Origin: DASRFR01 sp035651455
GTDB lineage: Bacteria; Acidobacteriota; Terriglobia; Terriglobales; Acidobacteriaceae
Reading direction: 5' to 3'
Assembly (NCBI GenBank): GCA_035651455.1
Contig: DASRFR010000010.1
Span: 1 to 23,073, forward strand
DNA: 23,073 nt
A program made the translations under genes and the position numbers. The notes beneath the pieces were generated by a model that was given only the letters and a program-made list of their open reading frames with translations, was not told the DNA's origin and made no database searches. Below are positions 22,218-23,073 of this stretch, piece by piece. Numbering within the stretch: position 1 is the stretch's first letter; each line of letters begins with the position of its first letter.

Positions 22218-22458
22218 TGTCAACTTCCTTCCATTATCAATTCCTTTCACTGCCAAACGAATTTCCGCCGACCGCTGTTGTAGCAGAAGACAAGCGCGCA
22301 CAAGAGCGTCCGCGCCACTCGATTGATTTGTGAGAATCGATGCACGGTGGAAAACATGGGCGAAACAGGCCTAACTTGGGCAATAATTGACTTGACTCAT
22401 CCACTTTAGGGCTATACGGTGGGGGAGCATGGAATCAATTATTCCGGGGAAGGAAATG

Positions 22459-22475
22459 ATTGTTCTCGGAACAAT
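22459..22475 (+). other. Perfect hairpin upstream of the DUF3800 gene
   Basis: ATTGTTC (22459-22465) and GAACAAT (22469-22475) form a seven-base perfect inverted repeat with a three-base loop, 69 bases before the start of the DUF3800 gene. The short loop and symmetric arms fit an operator or an mRNA hairpin; there is no T-run for termination. Confidence 0.4.
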
Positions 22476-22543
22476 TGCCCCAAGGTGGAAACCTTGAAAC
22501 TTTGTTTTCCGCTCTTTGTTTGGGCAGAAGAAAGTTGTTTTTC

Positions 22544-23073
22544 ATGGTGAGAGGTTTTGGCTCGTATTGCGACGAGTTCGGGCATCCTAAAGACCCGAAC
22601 AAGCACTTCATGGGCATTAGCGGACTACTCGCATGGTCAGATGAATGGATTACTCTCTCCAAGCAATGGCGGGAATTGCAAAAGTCGGAAGCAGTTCCTA
22701 ATCCATTTCACATGGTGGACTTTGTTCACCACAAGGAGAAGTTCTCAGATAAGCGCTGGCATTCTTTTGGCGAAAGAAAGCGGGTTCTCGATCTATTTCT
22801 GGATGTGGTGAAGAGTATCAATGTCATTCCCGCATCAGCATCAGTGAGCCTTAGAGATTTCAATGGACTCAGCGAAGAACAGCGCAAGAAACTCGAAAGT
22901 CCCTATCATGTGGCGTTTCAGGAGGTAACTTTTAATTTGGCATCGGCGGCTGCGAATCAAGCATTGCAGACAGCGCAGCAGGCGGAAGAGTTCTTCGGAA
23001 ACCGGATTGCAATGGTATACGCGAAGCTTAAAAAGTTCACAGGGCCAGCGGAAAAACTTTGGTATGCGATAAA
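22544..23073 (+). CDS. DUF3800 domain protein, cut by the window edge
   Basis: An open frame runs from ATG 22544 to the end of the window without a stop, giving about 176 residues. It shows the DUF3800 pattern: an early Asp-Glu pair in GSYCDEFGHPKD, a WSDEWITLSKQWREL helix, then the conserved FHMVDFVHHKEKF near residue 57 and a basic ERKRVLDLFLDVV helix. DUF3800 proteins have conserved acidic residues and are suspected to be RNase H-like nucleases; they are frequent in defence and mobile regions, but their activity is not established. The frame is open further upstream to 22460 with only TTG starts, so ATG 22544 is preferred although no Shine-Dalgarno is seen. Base composition is AT-richer than in the rest of the window. 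Confidence 0.75.
   Translation, partial: MVRGFGSYCDEFGHPKDPNKHFMGISGLLAWSDEWITLSKQWRELQKSEAVPNPFHMVDFVHHKEKFSDKRWHSFGERKRVLDLFLDVVKSINVIPASASVSLRDFNGLSEEQRKKLESPYHVAFQEVTFNLASAAANQALQTAQQAEEFFGNRIAMVYAKLKKFTGPAEKLWYAI

Larger units (their letters stand above)
21759..22543. other. Gene-poor stretch before the DUF3800 gene
   Basis: Only one weak small-gene candidate (21996-22217, minus strand) is found. Composition looks AT-richer than the left part of the window from about 22050 on. A short hairpin (22459-22475) and a 22-codon frame (22429-22497) precede the DUF3800 gene. No repeat, tRNA or attachment site was recognised that would mark a mobile-element edge. Confidence 0.5.

Noticed and set aside
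22387..22418. TTGACT and TATACG as a promoter before the DUF3800 gene
   Set aside because: The two possible spacers are 15 and 20 bases, both outside the usual range, so it is too weak to list.

Overview
This window looks like a chromosomal segment of a GC-rich soil bacterium, most likely an acidobacterium (Acidobacteriota, Terriglobia-like). That assignment is inference. It rests on the gene order priA, udg, coaBC, rpoZ, gmk, yicC, msbA-type ABC transporter, rapZ, on the general protein style, and on the small secreted stress proteins. No rRNA, tRNA, CRISPR array or intact insertion sequence was recognised.

Region by region: (1) Bases 1-260 can fold into a closed multi-helix structure followed by two hairpins and look like a non-coding RNA that I could not assign to a family. 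A small membrane protein with a CxxC motif follows on the + strand. (2) Bases 909-10523 hold eight housekeeping genes, all on the minus strand: rapZ, an MsbA-like exporter, yicC, gmk, rpoZ, coaBC, a type-4 uracil-DNA glycosylase and priA. yicC and gmk overlap by four bases, and gmk and rpoZ are two bases apart. (3) Bases 10524-11160 are a 637-base non-coding stretch with two minus-strand terminator-like hairpins that have no obvious gene to serve, plus further hairpins. They could belong to a small RNA or a rapZ leader. (4) Bases 11161-12299 carry three small envelope or stress genes on the + strand: an Lmo0937-type 49-aa membrane protein, a secreted Lys/Ala-rich LEA-like protein and a double-BON lipoprotein. 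They end in a terminator that also appears to serve the opposing genes. (5) Bases 12436-19894 are a long minus-strand run: an XRE-type regulator, an NfeD protein, a DUF1648 membrane protein, a flotillin, a 59-aa membrane protein, PspA, a divergent beta-carbonic-anhydrase-like protein, an alpha/beta hydrolase with duplicated N-terminal domains, and a secreted creatininase-family amidohydrolase. A good promoter with an operator-like inverted repeat over its -10 box lies just before the regulator. (6) Bases 20000-20907 are a translationally coupled pair: an ABM-like protein and a putative glycolipid-binding protein. (7) Bases 21126-21758 encode a secreted protein made of two tandem copies of a ~70-residue unit. 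(8) The right end is poor in genes and looks AT-richer. It ends in a DUF3800 protein cut by the window edge.

The most coherent candidate system is the XRE-NfeD-DUF1648-flotillin-small membrane protein-PspA cluster. PspA, flotillin and NfeD are known membrane-stress partners in other bacteria. Here they appear to sit under a dedicated, probably self-repressing regulator and to be joined to enzymes not normally associated with them.
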